Shown: positions 8,623-17,444, counted from the first letter of the stretch. The stretch is DNA of 64,000 bases from Armatimonadota bacterium (GCA_018268395.1 JAFDWQ010000003.1:90495-154494); one strand, 5' to 3'. Notes: a model not told the origin generated them from the sequence alone. Program-made: numbers and translations.

Positions 8623-9452
8623 AAGCGTTCCTCCAACCGGTCCTCGGCAGGATCGGCGATGCTCTTAAGATGGGAGGGAACGGGAGGCGGGCCGTCAGGA
8701 ACAAGGGTGACCGTCGTCGGGAAAGGCGTCAGTTCCAGTTCGTCCAGAGCCTTATCGATCGAGTCGAGCTGCATCCTTGCCTCGGTCAAAGCGGCCAAGA
8801 ACTCGTGGGTCGGAGCCTCCAGGTCTCGTCCGACCAGCCGGTAACCCAGCATCTTCATGCGAAGAGTGTCGAGGGTGGTCGTGAAGACTGCGGCTTGGGC
8901 TTCCGTCCGTTCCACCCCGCCCATGACGTTCAAATAGTGCTGACGGTATTCGGCGATGTTCTTGTCGGCGATCCGATAGAGCTCCTGTGCCTGGCGGTCC
9001 GGCGACATCGGCTGGCCGATCCGCGGGTTGGCCACGAGCCATCCCTCGCTGTTCGCGACCTCGTGCGCGACGATGTCGGCCCTACGCAGGGCGACGTACA
9101 GCTCTTGTGACACGCCTTCGATCGTCCGTGGGAGCTCTTGAAGGTCGGCGATCCCGCGCTTGCTAAGTTGTCCTAGCGCATGGTGGAACCGCCGTTGCCG
9201 TTCTTGGCACGCCGTCCAAATGAGCTGGAACTTGGAGTTGACGAACCGCTTCGTCTTGCTGGCGTCCCACGCCGACCAGACGAGCGCCGACGTCATGCCG
9301 AGCGCCACAAGGGTCAACCACGTTCCGCCAAGGTGGAACAGGGAGACGAGGCCCGCAGAAACCAGGAGTCCGACCAGGATCTGGACGAGCTTCCCGAAAG
9401 AGAACAGCTCCTTCAAGAACACGGCCCTGTCGCGTCGGCGGATCTCTTCCAT
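8619..9452 (-). CDS. Two-helix membrane protein with a coiled-coil domain
   Basis: A 277-residue protein. An N-terminal basic stretch (MEEIRRRDRAVFLKEL) precedes two adjacent transmembrane helices at about residues 20-60 (LVQILVGLLVSAGLVSLF and LTLVALGMTSALVWSAW). After these comes a ~210-residue helical, probably coiled-coil cytoplasmic domain. The ATG at 9452 lies 5 nt after the gatA stop; the frame stays open further upstream but only inside gatA. Its stop overlaps the ispE ATG. No family is recognised; its place between gatA and ispE suggests co-expression only. Confidence 0.7.
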   Translation of the reverse strand: MEEIRRRDRAVFLKELFSFGKLVQILVGLLVSAGLVSLFHLGGTWLTLVALGMTSALVWSAWDASKTKRFVNSKFQLIWTACQERQRRFHHALGQLSKRGIADLQELPRTIEGVSQELYVALRRADIVAHEVANSEGWLVANPRIGQPMSPDRQAQELYRIADKNIAEYRQHYLNVMGGVERTEAQAAVFTTTLDTLRMKMLGYRLVGRDLEAPTHEFLAALTEARMQLDSIDKALDELELTPFPTTVTLVPDGPPPVPSHLKSIADPAEDRLEERF

Positions 9453-9457
9453 GGTCT

Positions 9458-10909
9458 TCAGGGCATCGGAGGACGGCGGTAGCCCCAAGGAAGGGCCCGT
9501 TCGACGGCGTGGGCCGTTCTCAAGAGGTCTTCGTCCCGGTTGACGGGGCCTGTCAGGCAGAGCCCCACGGGGAGGTTCCTGGCGAAGCCGCACGGGAGCG
9601 ACAGCGACGGGTAGCCGCCCAGATTGGCGGGGACCGTGCAGCGGTCGAGCAGCTTCAGGGCCAACGGATCGTCGCGCAGGGCCCCCAGGCGGAACGCGAC
9701 CGTCGGCGAAGTCGGAGAGACCAGGACGTCGACGTCTTGGAACGCTTGATCGAATTCGGCTACCATAAGCGCCCTTGCCTGCTGAGCTTTGAGGTAGTAC
9801 GCGTCGTAGTACCCTGCGGACAAAGCGTACGTTCCGACCATGATCCGGAGTTTCACTTCATGGCCGAAGAGCGTCCCGCGGGTCCTGGCCGAGTTCCCGG
9901 CATGGCCGTCTCCACCGACCGTCGGGCCGAAACGGACGCCGTCGAACCGGGCCAGGTTACTGCTGGCTTCGGCCGGTGCGATCAGATAATACGTACTGAC
10001 GCCGAGCGACGTGCTCGGCAGGGACAACCGCTTGACCTCCGCGCCTTCTTTGACCAGGGATTCGACCGCGCGTTCTAGGCATTCGCGGACGTCTGGCTCG
10101 ACCGCCTCCGAAAACATCTCTTCCGGCAGTCCGAATCTGGTGCCCTTCAAAGTGCCGCTTTTGACGCCTTGGCTGGACACGGGAGGCAAGATCGCCGACG
10201 TGCTGTCCCTCGGATCGTGTCCGGAAACGGCCTCGGCGGCCAAGGCCGCGTCCTCGACGGTGCGGCCGAACGTTCCGACTTGGTCCAAGCTGGAGGCGAA
10301 CGCGATCAGGCCGTAGCGCGACACTCGGCCATAGCTCGGCTTGTACCCGACGATCCCGCATAGGGCGGCCGGCATCCGGACGGAACCGCCGGTGTCCGAA
10401 CCGAGGGCGACCGGGCACATTTCGGCGGCGACAGCGACGGCCGATCCTCCCGAACTTCCTCCAGGACTGCAGTCCGGATCCCACGGGTTCCGAGTGACCT
10501 GGAACGCGGAGTTCTCGCACGAGGTCCCCATTGCGAACTCGTCCAGGTTCGTCTTACCGACCGAGACCAACCCATGGGAGCGGGCCCGCTCGACGACGGT
10601 CGCGTCGTAAGGGGGGACAAAACCCTCGAGGATACGGCTCGCGCAAGTCGTCGGACTGCCGGCCGTGGACAGATTGTCCTTATGGGCGACGGGAACTCCG
10701 GTCAACGGGCCGCCCTCGCGGCGGTCCAACGCTTCTTGGCAGCGTCGTGCGTCCCGATAGGCCGCCTCACGGTCGACGTAAAGGAACGCGCCGAGGTCTG
10801 GGTCGTGCCGGTCGATGCGTTCGAGATGGGCTTCGAGCACCTCGACGGCCGAAACTTCGCGGGCCTTGAGTCGGGCGGCCAGTTCGGCGGCGCTCGCCTG
10901 AGTGAGCAA
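9458..10909 (-). CDS. gatA: Aspartyl/glutamyl-tRNA(Asn/Gln) amidotransferase subunit A
   Basis: A 483-residue amidase-signature protein, the usual GatA length. The Ser-cisSer-Lys triad is visible as Lys77 (AHKDN), Ser152 in SPGGSSGGS and Ser176 in GSDTGGS. GatA hydrolyses glutamine and passes ammonia to GatB, which transamidates misacylated Glu-tRNA(Gln) or Asp-tRNA(Asn). It follows gatC by 3 nt. gatB, needed for function, is not in this window and must be encoded elsewhere. Other amidase-family members share the triad, but adjacency to gatC makes GatA secure. Confidence 0.96.
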   Translation of the reverse strand: MLTQASAAELAARLKAREVSAVEVLEAHLERIDRHDPDLGAFLYVDREAAYRDARRCQEALDRREGGPLTGVPVAHKDNLSTAGSPTTCASRILEGFVPPYDATVVERARSHGLVSVGKTNLDEFAMGTSCENSAFQVTRNPWDPDCSPGGSSGGSAVAVAAEMCPVALGSDTGGSVRMPAALCGIVGYKPSYGRVSRYGLIAFASSLDQVGTFGRTVEDAALAAEAVSGHDPRDSTSAILPPVSSQGVKSGTLKGTRFGLPEEMFSEAVEPDVRECLERAVESLVKEGAEVKRLSLPSTSLGVSTYYLIAPAEASSNLARFDGVRFGPTVGGDGHAGNSARTRGTLFGHEVKLRIMVGTYALSAGYYDAYYLKAQQARALMVAEFDQAFQDVDVLVSPTSPTVAFRLGALRDDPLALKLLDRCTVPANLGGYPSLSLPCGFARNLPVGLCLTGPVNRDEDLLRTAHAVERALPWGYRRPPMP

Positions 10910-10912
10910 AGG

Positions 10913-11203
10913 TCAGTCCTCGATGATCGTCGGGACAATGAAGAGGCCCGCGCGCGAGACGCTGGCGTTGCGCATGGCTTCGTCGCGGCTCAATCCTGTG
11001 ACGGCTTCGTCCTCCGACCAGACGTTTTGGAGGGAGACGGCGTGTGGCTTCGCGCCGAACGCGCTGAGGTCGACGTTCTGGACGTCCTGGAAGTGTCCGA
11101 GCAACGCGTTGAGCTCGCCGTGGAACGCGGCGAGCTCGACGTCGTCGAGCTCCAGGCGGGCGAGCCTGGCGACGTGTCGGACTTCGTCCAGGGAAATCGA
11201 CAT
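10913..11203 (-). CDS. gatC: Aspartyl/glutamyl-tRNA amidotransferase subunit C
   Basis: A 96-residue protein of normal GatC length. The start (MSISLDEVRHVARLARLELD) and the helix with ELNALLGHFQDVQNVD are classical GatC sequences, and the C-terminus carries the extended segment that wraps GatA/GatB. It is the first gene of a minus-strand operon gatC-gatA-membrane protein-ispE-nucleotidyltransferase-small ORF, with all junctions at 5 nt or less or overlapping. A TATAAT -10 box ends 8 nt before the ATG; the intervening GGGAG could serve as a weak ribosome-binding site if transcription starts early. Confidence 0.94.
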   Translation of the reverse strand: MSISLDEVRHVARLARLELDDVELAAFHGELNALLGHFQDVQNVDLSAFGAKPHAVSLQNVWSEDEAVTGLSRDEAMRNASVSRAGLFIVPTIIED

Positions 11204-11211
11204 GGACTCCC

Positions 11212-11230
11212 ATTATAGCCAGCGCATAAT
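11212..11230. promoter_or_regulatory. Compact divergent promoter pair between gatC and the DUF255-type gene
   Basis: The 35-nt spacer holds two opposed -10 boxes. On the minus strand TATAAT (11212-11217) ends 8 nt from the gatC ATG. On the plus strand CATAAT (11225-11230) ends 8 nt from the ATG at 11239. Both would give transcripts with almost no leader. The two -10 boxes are only 7 nt apart, so simultaneous polymerase binding seems impossible and the two genes may compete. Confidence 0.5.
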
Positions 11231-11238
11231 CGGGGTTC

Positions 11239-13284
11239 ATGCCGGGCTGGGGCGCAAAGCAGACCTACCCTGCCGTGGTCGGGACCATGGTCGTCCTCGT
11301 GGGCATTTTCACGACGTTCGCCCTGTTGCGCCCGCTGATCCCTCCACCCGAGCCGAACCCGGTCGCTTCTCTTCCCGGAGGGTTCATGGCACAGGCCGCC
11401 AAGGAACGCGTCCGCTGGCGGACCTTGTCCGACGAGCCTTTCGCAGAGGCCAAGCGGACGGACCGGCCCTTGCTGTTCGTGGTCGGGTGCGACTGGAACG
11501 GAGCGGGACGGCAGTTCGACAACGCCGTCTTGAGCGATACCGAAGTCGCCGAGCGGCTCAACCGGGAGTTCGTCCCCGTACGTATCGATGCGACCGTCTC
11601 CCCGGAGTGGCGGCTCGGGCCGATGCCGTTGGCATGGGCCGCGTCCGGCATCGAACCCGGTTGGTACGTCCTCGTCCTTCGTCCCGACGGTCGGCCCGTC
11701 GGACATTTCGCCCGGAACGCGTCGCGCCAAAAACTGGACGCCCAGGTCTTCCTCAGCGTCCTCTCGACGGCACAACGCTTGGCGGGCCTTGACGAGGCGA
11801 GCGCGTCCGAGCGCGCGATGGCTCTGGACAGGTCCGTCCTGTTCGGTCAACCGACGAGCGAGACCGGCGACCTGTCGCAATACGCAGAATCGAGTCTCTC
11901 CCGGCTCAGGGCCAGGGGTGCCCCGAGCGGCGTCGAATCGCTGAATCCTTGGGAGTGGAGGTTCCTCGGCGCCGACGGGCTGACTTCGGAAGAGGCCAAG
12001 GGAGTCCGGGCCCTCATGGTCTCCGGCTTTGTCGACTGGCTCGACGGAGGTTTTTTCCGGTCGATCGAGACGAACGAAGCCCCGGTCGTCCGGTTCGAAA
12101 AAGTGGCGACCTTGAACGCCGACACGACCGCGACGCTCGCTGCCCTTGCCGCCCAGACCAAGGATCCTTTCGTCCGCAAATTGGCGGAACGTGGCTTTGA
12201 CGGTTGCTTGAGGGCCTTCGTCCATGCCCGATCGGTGTCGTCGGCGGTCTTCGTGGAAGCCGAAACGATGGGCCGTGCCAAGCGGTATTCGTTCAAACCC
12301 CAAGTCTTGGCCCGGTCGTTCTCGGCCGAAGAGAACGTGTTCCTCAAAGCGGAGCTGGGTCTCGACGTCGACTCGAACGCTGCGATGGTCCCGGTCGTCA
12401 AGGACCCGATCAATTTCGTGGAACGGACGGCGGTGTACGACGGCTACTTCGCCCGGCTCAGGAACCTGCGCTCTAGCGCCGGGCTCCGGCAAGGGACTTC
12501 GGGCCTCGTCGGAGAGACCGCGACACTGGCTGCGCGCCTCGTCGAAACCGCACGCCTCTTGAACGATAGGACGAGACTCGGGCAAGCCCTGGAGCTGTTC
12601 GCTCTGGCCGATGAGTTCCGCACTGGACCGGACGACCTCCTGAAGACGAAGGACAACGCGATCATCGGGAGTCCGTGCCTTTACGATTATCTGGCCTATG
12701 CCGACGCCGCCGTCCAGGTCTACCAGGCGACTGGGGACGCTCGCACCCTGGAGAGCGGGACTGCCGTCTTGAAGCGCTCCCTCCGCTTGTTCGGCCGACC
12801 GGGCGAACCTGTCCTCCTTTCGTCGGTGCCCGAGCGCATTCCAGAGGAAGCGGGCTGGGCGACATGGCCCAGCGTGACGGACGGCGCGGCGGCATCGGCG
12901 ACCGGTACGGCGGTCCGACTCCTTCAAACGTATGCGTGCGTCTATCGCGACCGTCCGGCCGGGAAGGCGTTCCGGTCACAAGCCTTAACTTTGGTCTCGG
13001 CCTACGGACACTTGACGCGAAACGTGGGTTTCCGGATCGGGTGCCTCGCCCATGCGATGTCGGTGGTGCTGGCTGACACGAGCGTGGTGACCACCGGCCC
13101 GGACGCGGCCGTCCTCGCGTTCAAGTCGGCCAAGGAAGCCCCTGAGACTCCCTGCGTCCCCGCTCTCGGTACGGTGCGGACGGACTTCCAAGGAAAGGCT
13201 CCTGGCGTGTACGTGGTCCGACAAGGAACCGTGACGGGGCCGTTCGCGCCAGAAGAGGTCGGTGCGGCTTTAGGCGCGCCCTAG
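11239..13284 (+). CDS. DUF255/YyaL-type thioredoxin-fold protein lacking the CxxC motif, membrane anchored
   Basis: A 681-residue protein with one N-terminal transmembrane helix (residues ~11-34), a thioredoxin-like domain (~55-175) and a long helical (alpha/alpha-toroid-like) domain to the end. The layout WRTLSDEPFAEAKRTDRPLLFVVG, then FDNAVLSDTEVAERLNREFVPVRID, matches the SSP411/YyaL (DUF255) family. The family redox motif CHWCH is replaced here by CDWNG, leaving one cysteine, so disulfide chemistry is unlikely. The ending (PGVYVVRQGTVTGPFAPEEV) matches the family C-terminus, but the usual cysteine there is also gone. Probably an extracytoplasmic relative with a binding or glycan-related role; function uncertain. 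Confidence 0.72.
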   Translation: MPGWGAKQTYPAVVGTMVVLVGIFTTFALLRPLIPPPEPNPVASLPGGFMAQAAKERVRWRTLSDEPFAEAKRTDRPLLFVVGCDWNGAGRQFDNAVLSDTEVAERLNREFVPVRIDATVSPEWRLGPMPLAWAASGIEPGWYVLVLRPDGRPVGHFARNASRQKLDAQVFLSVLSTAQRLAGLDEASASERAMALDRSVLFGQPTSETGDLSQYAESSLSRLRARGAPSGVESLNPWEWRFLGADGLTSEEAKGVRALMVSGFVDWLDGGFFRSIETNEAPVVRFEKVATLNADTTATLAALAAQTKDPFVRKLAERGFDGCLRAFVHARSVSSAVFVEAETMGRAKRYSFKPQVLARSFSAEENVFLKAELGLDVDSNAAMVPVVKDPINFVERTAVYDGYFARLRNLRSSAGLRQGTSGLVGETATLAARLVETARLLNDRTRLGQALELFALADEFRTGPDDLLKTKDNAIIGSPCLYDYLAYADAAVQVYQATGDARTLESGTAVLKRSLRLFGRPGEPVLLSSVPERIPEEAGWATWPSVTDGAAASATGTAVRLLQTYACVYRDRPAGKAFRSQALTLVSAYGHLTRNVGFRIGCLAHAMSVVLADTSVVTTGPDAAVLAFKSAKEAPETPCVPALGTVRTDFQGKAPGVYVVRQGTVTGPFAPEEVGAALGAP

Positions 13285-13305
13285 CGTCAGGACGCGATTC
13301 CTTGC

Positions 13306-13311
13306 CATAAT
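13306..13311 (+). promoter_or_regulatory. -10 box of tRNA-Ser
   Basis: CATAAT lies 10 nt upstream of the mature 5' end of tRNA-Ser. A start 6-7 nt downstream would leave a 3-4 nt 5' leader for RNase P. No clear -35 sequence was seen. Confidence 0.35.
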
Positions 13312-13321
13312 CGACTTCCCC

Positions 13322-13409
13322 GGAGAGGTCGCATAGTGGTCTAGTGCGCCGCACTCGAAATGCGGTGAGCCGCAAGGCTCCGTGGGTTCGAATCCCACCC
13401 TCTCCTCCA
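13322..13409 (+). tRNA. tRNA-Ser (anticodon CGA)
   Basis: A class II tRNA with encoded CCA (13407-13409). The acceptor stem GGAGAGG (13322-13328) pairs perfectly with CCTCTCC (13399-13405). The anticodon stem-loop CCGCA-CTCGAAA-TGCGG gives anticodon CGA, reading UCG. The long variable arm GAGCC-GCAA-GGCTC is typical of serine tRNA. The T arm is GTGGG-TTCGAAT-CCCAC. The discriminator base 73 is T (13406), whereas bacterial serine tRNAs nearly always have G73; see findings. Confidence 0.95.
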
Positions 13410-13413
13410 CCTC

Positions 13414-14946
13414 TTACTTGAGGCGGCTCACGACGAAACCGGGGCCGCGGGCGACGGTCTCGCCGATCCTTTGCAGGGATTCCGGCGCCTCTCCGACGAA
13501 CAAGACCAGCGCATAGAGCCCGGCCGAAGTCCGGTTTTGGCCGCTCAACGCTGATTCGAGCCCGCTTTGGAGGGTGCCGACCGTTCTGAGTTCAGTTTCC
13601 AGGGCTGCGACGTCCGCGACTTCCTTGGGGTTGTTCACCTGATAGACGTGGAACGGCTCGAACGGCTCGGTGAACTTCATCGGCTGCTGCCTCACTTTCG
13701 TAAAGTTCTGGGCGACGAAGACCGGTCTGTGGATCAAGGTCCAGTCGGGGGCGTGGCGGAGGTCGCGCCACGTGGGGCTTGCCGACGGCCCGAGCTGGAA
13801 CGAGACCAACGTACTGCGTTCCGGCAACGCGGTCAAAGCGGTGACCAGGTCGTGCGAACGGCCTGCGGCCGAGGTCCAATACGGCCAGAGGGCGATGGCC
13901 TTGAGGGTCACGGCGACAATGGCGATCGCGATCCTCGACCTTCGGACGGGCGCGTTGTCGGCCCAGGCCCCGCTGGCCGTCTCCCCGAGCGAGACCAAGG
14001 CGATGATGAACGTCGGTAGCGTCAGGCGGTCGCAGGCGAACGCAGTGCCGCCCATGAACGACGGCCCCAGAAGACAGACGACGCCGAGACCGATCGCCGC
14101 GACCTGGGCCCTGCGGTCGATGTTCAGACGGCTACCCGGCATGATCGGGACGAACAGGAGCAGAGGCACCAAAGTCAGCCAAAGCCAGCCGTCGAAAGCC
14201 GGGCTGACCCCCTGGACGATCGAAGCGGCCCGGCCCGTGAACTGGATCGGCGTCCGGTGGGTCGCAGTGAGACCGATGAAGGCGAGAAGGCACGTCACGG
14301 TCGAACCGACCCCTGCCCCGAGCATTGCGGAGCGCATGCCCTTTGTGCGGACGCTTTCGAACGCCCAGACCGCACCGAGGGTGACCAGTAGCGCCATCAA
14401 ATGGCACACGAAGATGACGCAGCAGGCCGCACCGAACGCCAAGAGCCGCTTTCGCGCCGGCCATCGTTCGGAGGCCACCCAAAGGGCCATGGCCCACAGC
14501 CCGAGCCCAAGCCCCAGGAGGTAGTTCGCGAACCCCATCAGGAACCATTGGTCGTACAGGGCCACGACGGGTAGGAAAGCGGCGACGGTCACCTTCTTGT
14601 GCAAGGCCGTCGCTAAAGCGAACCCTCCGCTTAAGAGGAGGCCGATGACCAGGGTCAGGAAGACCTTGCCCGCCACCATCGGCGTCATGACCTTCATCAT
14701 CAGCGAGACCAAAATGTCCATCCCCAGATTCGGGATCGGGATCCAATGGGCTCGATAGAACTCGGTGATCCCCTGACCGTCCTGGGGCAGCGACAGTAGG
14801 TACGCCCTTGCCATGTGCAAGGGGTAGTCGACGATCGGGGGATATTCGACGTTCCAGACAGGGACGCTGGCGAGCGCGATCAGGAGGAGCAGGATCGGAA
14901 GGGCCAGGCGCAACGGGACGCCACCCTTGTATCCGTACTTCTCCAC
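13414..14946 (-). CDS. Polytopic membrane protein, possibly GT-C glycosyltransferase-like
   Basis: The 510-residue product is strongly hydrophobic, with roughly 11-12 transmembrane segments and a C-terminal periplasmic domain of about 120 residues (from ~390). After the first helix there is an acidic loop (PPIVDYPLHMARAY) in the place where GT-C lipid-sugar transferases carry their catalytic Asp, which is the only hint of function. It begins with GTG at 14946, just downstream of epsI-like and exosortase genes on the same strand, so a role in envelope or exopolysaccharide assembly is likely by context. It ends 5 nt after tRNA-Ser on the opposite strand. Confidence 0.65.
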   Translation of the reverse strand: MEKYGYKGGVPLRLALPILLLLIALASVPVWNVEYPPIVDYPLHMARAYLLSLPQDGQGITEFYRAHWIPIPNLGMDILVSLMMKVMTPMVAGKVFLTLVIGLLLSGGFALATALHKKVTVAAFLPVVALYDQWFLMGFANYLLGLGLGLWAMALWVASERWPARKRLLAFGAACCVIFVCHLMALLVTLGAVWAFESVRTKGMRSAMLGAGVGSTVTCLLAFIGLTATHRTPIQFTGRAASIVQGVSPAFDGWLWLTLVPLLLFVPIMPGSRLNIDRRAQVAAIGLGVVCLLGPSFMGGTAFACDRLTLPTFIIALVSLGETASGAWADNAPVRRSRIAIAIVAVTLKAIALWPYWTSAAGRSHDLVTALTALPERSTLVSFQLGPSASPTWRDLRHAPDWTLIHRPVFVAQNFTKVRQQPMKFTEPFEPFHVYQVNNPKEVADVAALETELRTVGTLQSGLESALSGQNRTSAGLYALVLFVGEAPESLQRIGETVARGPGFVVSRLK

Positions 14947-14965
14947 GTCCCTGTGGGCGGCCCCC

Positions 14966-15619
14966 TTAGAGGGCGTCCTTGATCGCGTCGTTGGCCGCGT
15001 CGATATAGCTGCCGGTGAACGTGAGGACCTGATCGGCGGTCATACCGCCGGTGGTCGGCATCACCCGATAGAAGAACCCCGTGTATTTCTTCATTTTGAG
15101 GAATTCGTACCAGAACCAGTCTTTGGACGCGCTCGGGATGTCGCTATGGAAGCCCGAGGGACCCCGAAGGGTGAAGACCGCGTATTGGGCCCCTGTCGAA
15201 GCGCGCTCGATTTTGACGAGCGTGACAGGGACGTTCCCGAACGCCTTGGTCGGCGCGACCGTCTCCTTCGATTCGACGATCGTCCAGCCCTGGGCGTTGA
15301 AGCACCAGCGCTGGTCGTGGAACGACTTCATCCCGTCGCCGGCGATGGTGACCGCGTCGAACCCGGCACCGGCCGGGCCTTTGAACCGCTGGGCCGCGAT
15401 CCCGATCGGATCGAGCTCCTCGTAGGTGCTCTTGTCCATGCGGTACGACACTTTGGATCCGCCGGTGGCTTCGAGCGTGTAGTCCCCGACCGCCGTCGGC
15501 ATGTGGTCTTCCAACCACGACTCGGGCTTCTTATTGCCTGCCGTGATGCTGGACACGTTGTTGACGACTCCGCCGGCGGCCAAGAGTGCGGCCAAAGCGA
15601 TGAAAGGGGTCTTGTTCAT
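14966..15619 (-). CDS. EpsI-family exosortase-associated protein
   Basis: A 217-residue protein with an N-terminal signal/anchor (MNKTPFIALAALLAAGGVV) and an EpsI (DUF3485) domain. Sequences such as RWCFNAQGWTIV and GFHSDIPS...WYEFLKMKKYTGFFYRV fit that family, which is almost always encoded beside or fused to exosortase. The ATG at 15619 overlaps the exosortase stop by 4 nt (ATGA), which fixes the start inside a longer open frame. Its function in exosortase systems is not settled; it probably works at the outer face of the inner membrane in exopolysaccharide export or protein sorting. Confidence 0.85.
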   Translation of the reverse strand: MNKTPFIALAALLAAGGVVNNVSSITAGNKKPESWLEDHMPTAVGDYTLEATGGSKVSYRMDKSTYEELDPIGIAAQRFKGPAGAGFDAVTIAGDGMKSFHDQRWCFNAQGWTIVESKETVAPTKAFGNVPVTLVKIERASTGAQYAVFTLRGPSGFHSDIPSASKDWFWYEFLKMKKYTGFFYRVMPTTGGMTADQVLTFTGSYIDAANDAIKDAL

Positions 15620-16656
15620 TTGTATCCCAGCTTCTTGCTGATCCAGCCAAGGGCGACGAAACAGATGCCGAGCGCGACATAGCCGCTGATGTCGTGCATC
15701 ATCTTGAAGTTCTCGCCCGACCATTCGGGCGCACTGTTCGCGACCATGCCGATCATGGCGATTCGGATCCCGTTGATGAGGATGCTGAGCGGCAGCGCGG
15801 CCGCGAGCAACGCGATGATCGCGATCCACCGCATCTTTTTGATGAGCCGCTTAGCGATGTCGCCGACGAGTGCGGCCTTGCTCTTGGCCTGCTTCGCGCC
15901 GTCTTGATACTCCAGGATCGCCGAGTACCAGTGGTCGAGGTTCGTCATGAGGACGAAAAAGACGACGGCGGCCGAAATCGCGATGGTCGTCCGAAGTCCG
16001 CTACAGGCGACCGCGATCTGAAGCGGTTGCGAGAAGTGCGGGACGAAGATGACGTTGTCCTGGCTGCTGTACGGTTCGAACCCGGTGATCTGAAGGATCT
16101 TCAACGCGATCTTGTACGACCACAACTGAAGGTGCATCGTGTTCGTGTCGATCAGCTTGTCCCAGACGGGCATTCCGAGGAAGAGGAACAAGACCGGGGC
16201 GAAGAGGGCCATCAGCCACTTCCAGCCTGCGACGATCAAAGTCCCGACCAATAACGTCGTGATCAGGAGGCCTGAAAGCAGCGACGGCATGATCGAGCGG
16301 GACGCCGCATACGTCGAGTACAGGATGGGGATCAGCAGGACGGCCGCCCAAAACTGAGGTTTGACGACGATCTGTTTCAGCTTGTCCCACTTGTCCCAGA
16401 CGAGATAGGCGGAACAGACCGGGATCAACAGGCCATGGGCGTAGTAGCCCTCCATGTCCATCCATTTCTTCCAGACCTCTTGGTACAAGAGGGGCCAGAA
16501 ACAGAACACGGTCGCCGCTAGGACGAGCATGACCATCTGGAACGTGCTGTCTTTCAGGAGCCCGACCGCGTCGAACTTCCTGCGCTCGACGGGTTCGCCG
16601 ACCGTATCGGCAGGGGTGATCCCGGGGAGTGGCTGGCTGGTGTCGCTGATTGACAT
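15616..16656 (-). CDS. Exosortase (PEP-CTERM transpeptidase)
   Basis: A 346-residue integral membrane protein with about 8-9 helices. The proposed catalytic residues of the exosortase/archaeosortase superfamily are visible: Cys218 in VACSGLR, Arg298 in ILINGIRIA and His321 in MMHDISGY. The family opening motif GYYAHGLLIPVCSAYLVW is also present. It should cleave PEP-CTERM tails and attach the proteins to a lipid or glycan; a likely substrate is encoded at 26821-27423. An unusual ~35-residue charged loop (about 241-277) sits between the Cys and Arg helices. A ribosome-binding site (CAGGAGACC) precedes the ATG. Confidence 0.92.
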   Translation of the reverse strand: MSISDTSQPLPGITPADTVGEPVERRKFDAVGLLKDSTFQMVMLVLAATVFCFWPLLYQEVWKKWMDMEGYYAHGLLIPVCSAYLVWDKWDKLKQIVVKPQFWAAVLLIPILYSTYAASRSIMPSLLSGLLITTLLVGTLIVAGWKWLMALFAPVLFLFLGMPVWDKLIDTNTMHLQLWSYKIALKILQITGFEPYSSQDNVIFVPHFSQPLQIAVACSGLRTTIAISAAVVFFVLMTNLDHWYSAILEYQDGAKQAKSKAALVGDIAKRLIKKMRWIAIIALLAAALPLSILINGIRIAMIGMVANSAPEWSGENFKMMHDISGYVALGICFVALGWISKKLGYK

Positions 16657-16772
16657 GCGGTCTCCTGTCTCAAACGGCCTGAGCTAATCTTCGGTTCCCG
16701 GACGTCTGCCGGCACAGGGCTTCTCGCAGGCCAGACTGCCCGAGTGACGCAGGAACTGTACCATTCCGGGCT

Positions 16773-17444
16773 TCAATAGGCCCCGTCCCCTTTGAGCACG
16801 GCCCGAGGGGTCATGAAGAGGATCTTGAGGTCGACCCAAAGGCTCATTTCGTTCAAGTAACGGTGGTCGAGCTCCATCCACTGCTCGAACGTCAGGTCGC
16901 TGCGGCCCATGATCTGCCAATAGCACGTCAGTCCGGGCCGGACGCTCAAACGTTCGGCCATGTAATCGTCGTACTTCTCGACCTCGTGGGGCAACGGAGG
17001 CCGGGGCCCGACCAGGCTCATGTGGCCGAGGAAGACGTTCAAGAGCTGGGGCAGTTCGTCCAGGCTGTACTTCCGGATGAACTTGCCGACGGGTGTGATC
17101 CGCGGGTCGTCCCGCTTCTTGAAGATCGGGCCTTCGCGGTCGTTCTGATCCTGTAACTCGGCCAATTGCTTGTCCGCGTCCACCCTCATCGAGCGGAACT
17201 TGTAGAACGGGAAGATCCGGCCGCAGAGTCCGACCCGGGGGGCCTTATAGAACACGGGCCCTTTGCTCGTGAACTTGATCGCCAGCGAGATCGCCAGCAT
17301 CAACGGAAAGAACAGTACGAGGAGCGCGGTCGACCCGACGATGTCGAGGATCCGCTTCCTCTTCCGGTAAGTGATCACGCGCGGCGTCAGATTGTGCAAC
17401 CGCTCGTTAGCGATCGCTACGGGTTCTGACGTGCGTAACGACAT
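16773..17444 (-). CDS. Polyprenyl-phosphate sugar-1-phosphate transferase (short form)
   Basis: A 223-residue bacterial sugar transferase that starts glycan assembly by moving a sugar-1-phosphate onto undecaprenyl phosphate. Motifs seen are a single membrane segment ([20 protein letters not shown]), [26 protein letters not shown] and [14 protein letters not shown]. It is the short PglC/EpsL-like form, without the multi-helix N-terminal domain of WcaJ/WbaP. I chose ATG 17444 over the in-frame GTG at 17477 because a good ribosome-binding site (GGAG, 5 nt) lies before it. It lies upstream of exosortase in the same direction and probably initiates the exopolysaccharide linked to the exosortase system. 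Confidence 0.92.
   Translation of the reverse strand: MSLRTSEPVAIANERLHNLTPRVITYRKRKRILDIVGSTALLVLFFPLMLAISLAIKFTSKGPVFYKAPRVGLCGRIFPFYKFRSMRVDADKQLAELQDQNDREGPIFKKRDDPRITPVGKFIRKYSLDELPQLLNVFLGHMSLVGPRPPLPHEVEKYDDYMAERLSVRPGLTCYWQIMGRSDLTFEQWMELDHRYLNEMSLWVDLKILFMTPRAVLKGDGAY

Noticed and set aside
10990..12927. Long minus-strand open frame of about 645 codons opposite the DUF255-type gene.
   Set aside because: It has Arg/Gly/Asp/His-rich composition without hydrophobic core patterns, and overlaps two convincingly coding genes. It is an antisense shadow caused by high GC.
16690..16790. On the plus strand GCACAGGGC...GAGTGACGCAGG resembles parts of a c-di-GMP-I (GEMM) riboswitch.
   Set aside because: The conserved CAAACC and AAAGCCUCC portions are missing and it points away from the nearest genes, which are on the minus strand; the next plus-strand gene is 800 nt away.
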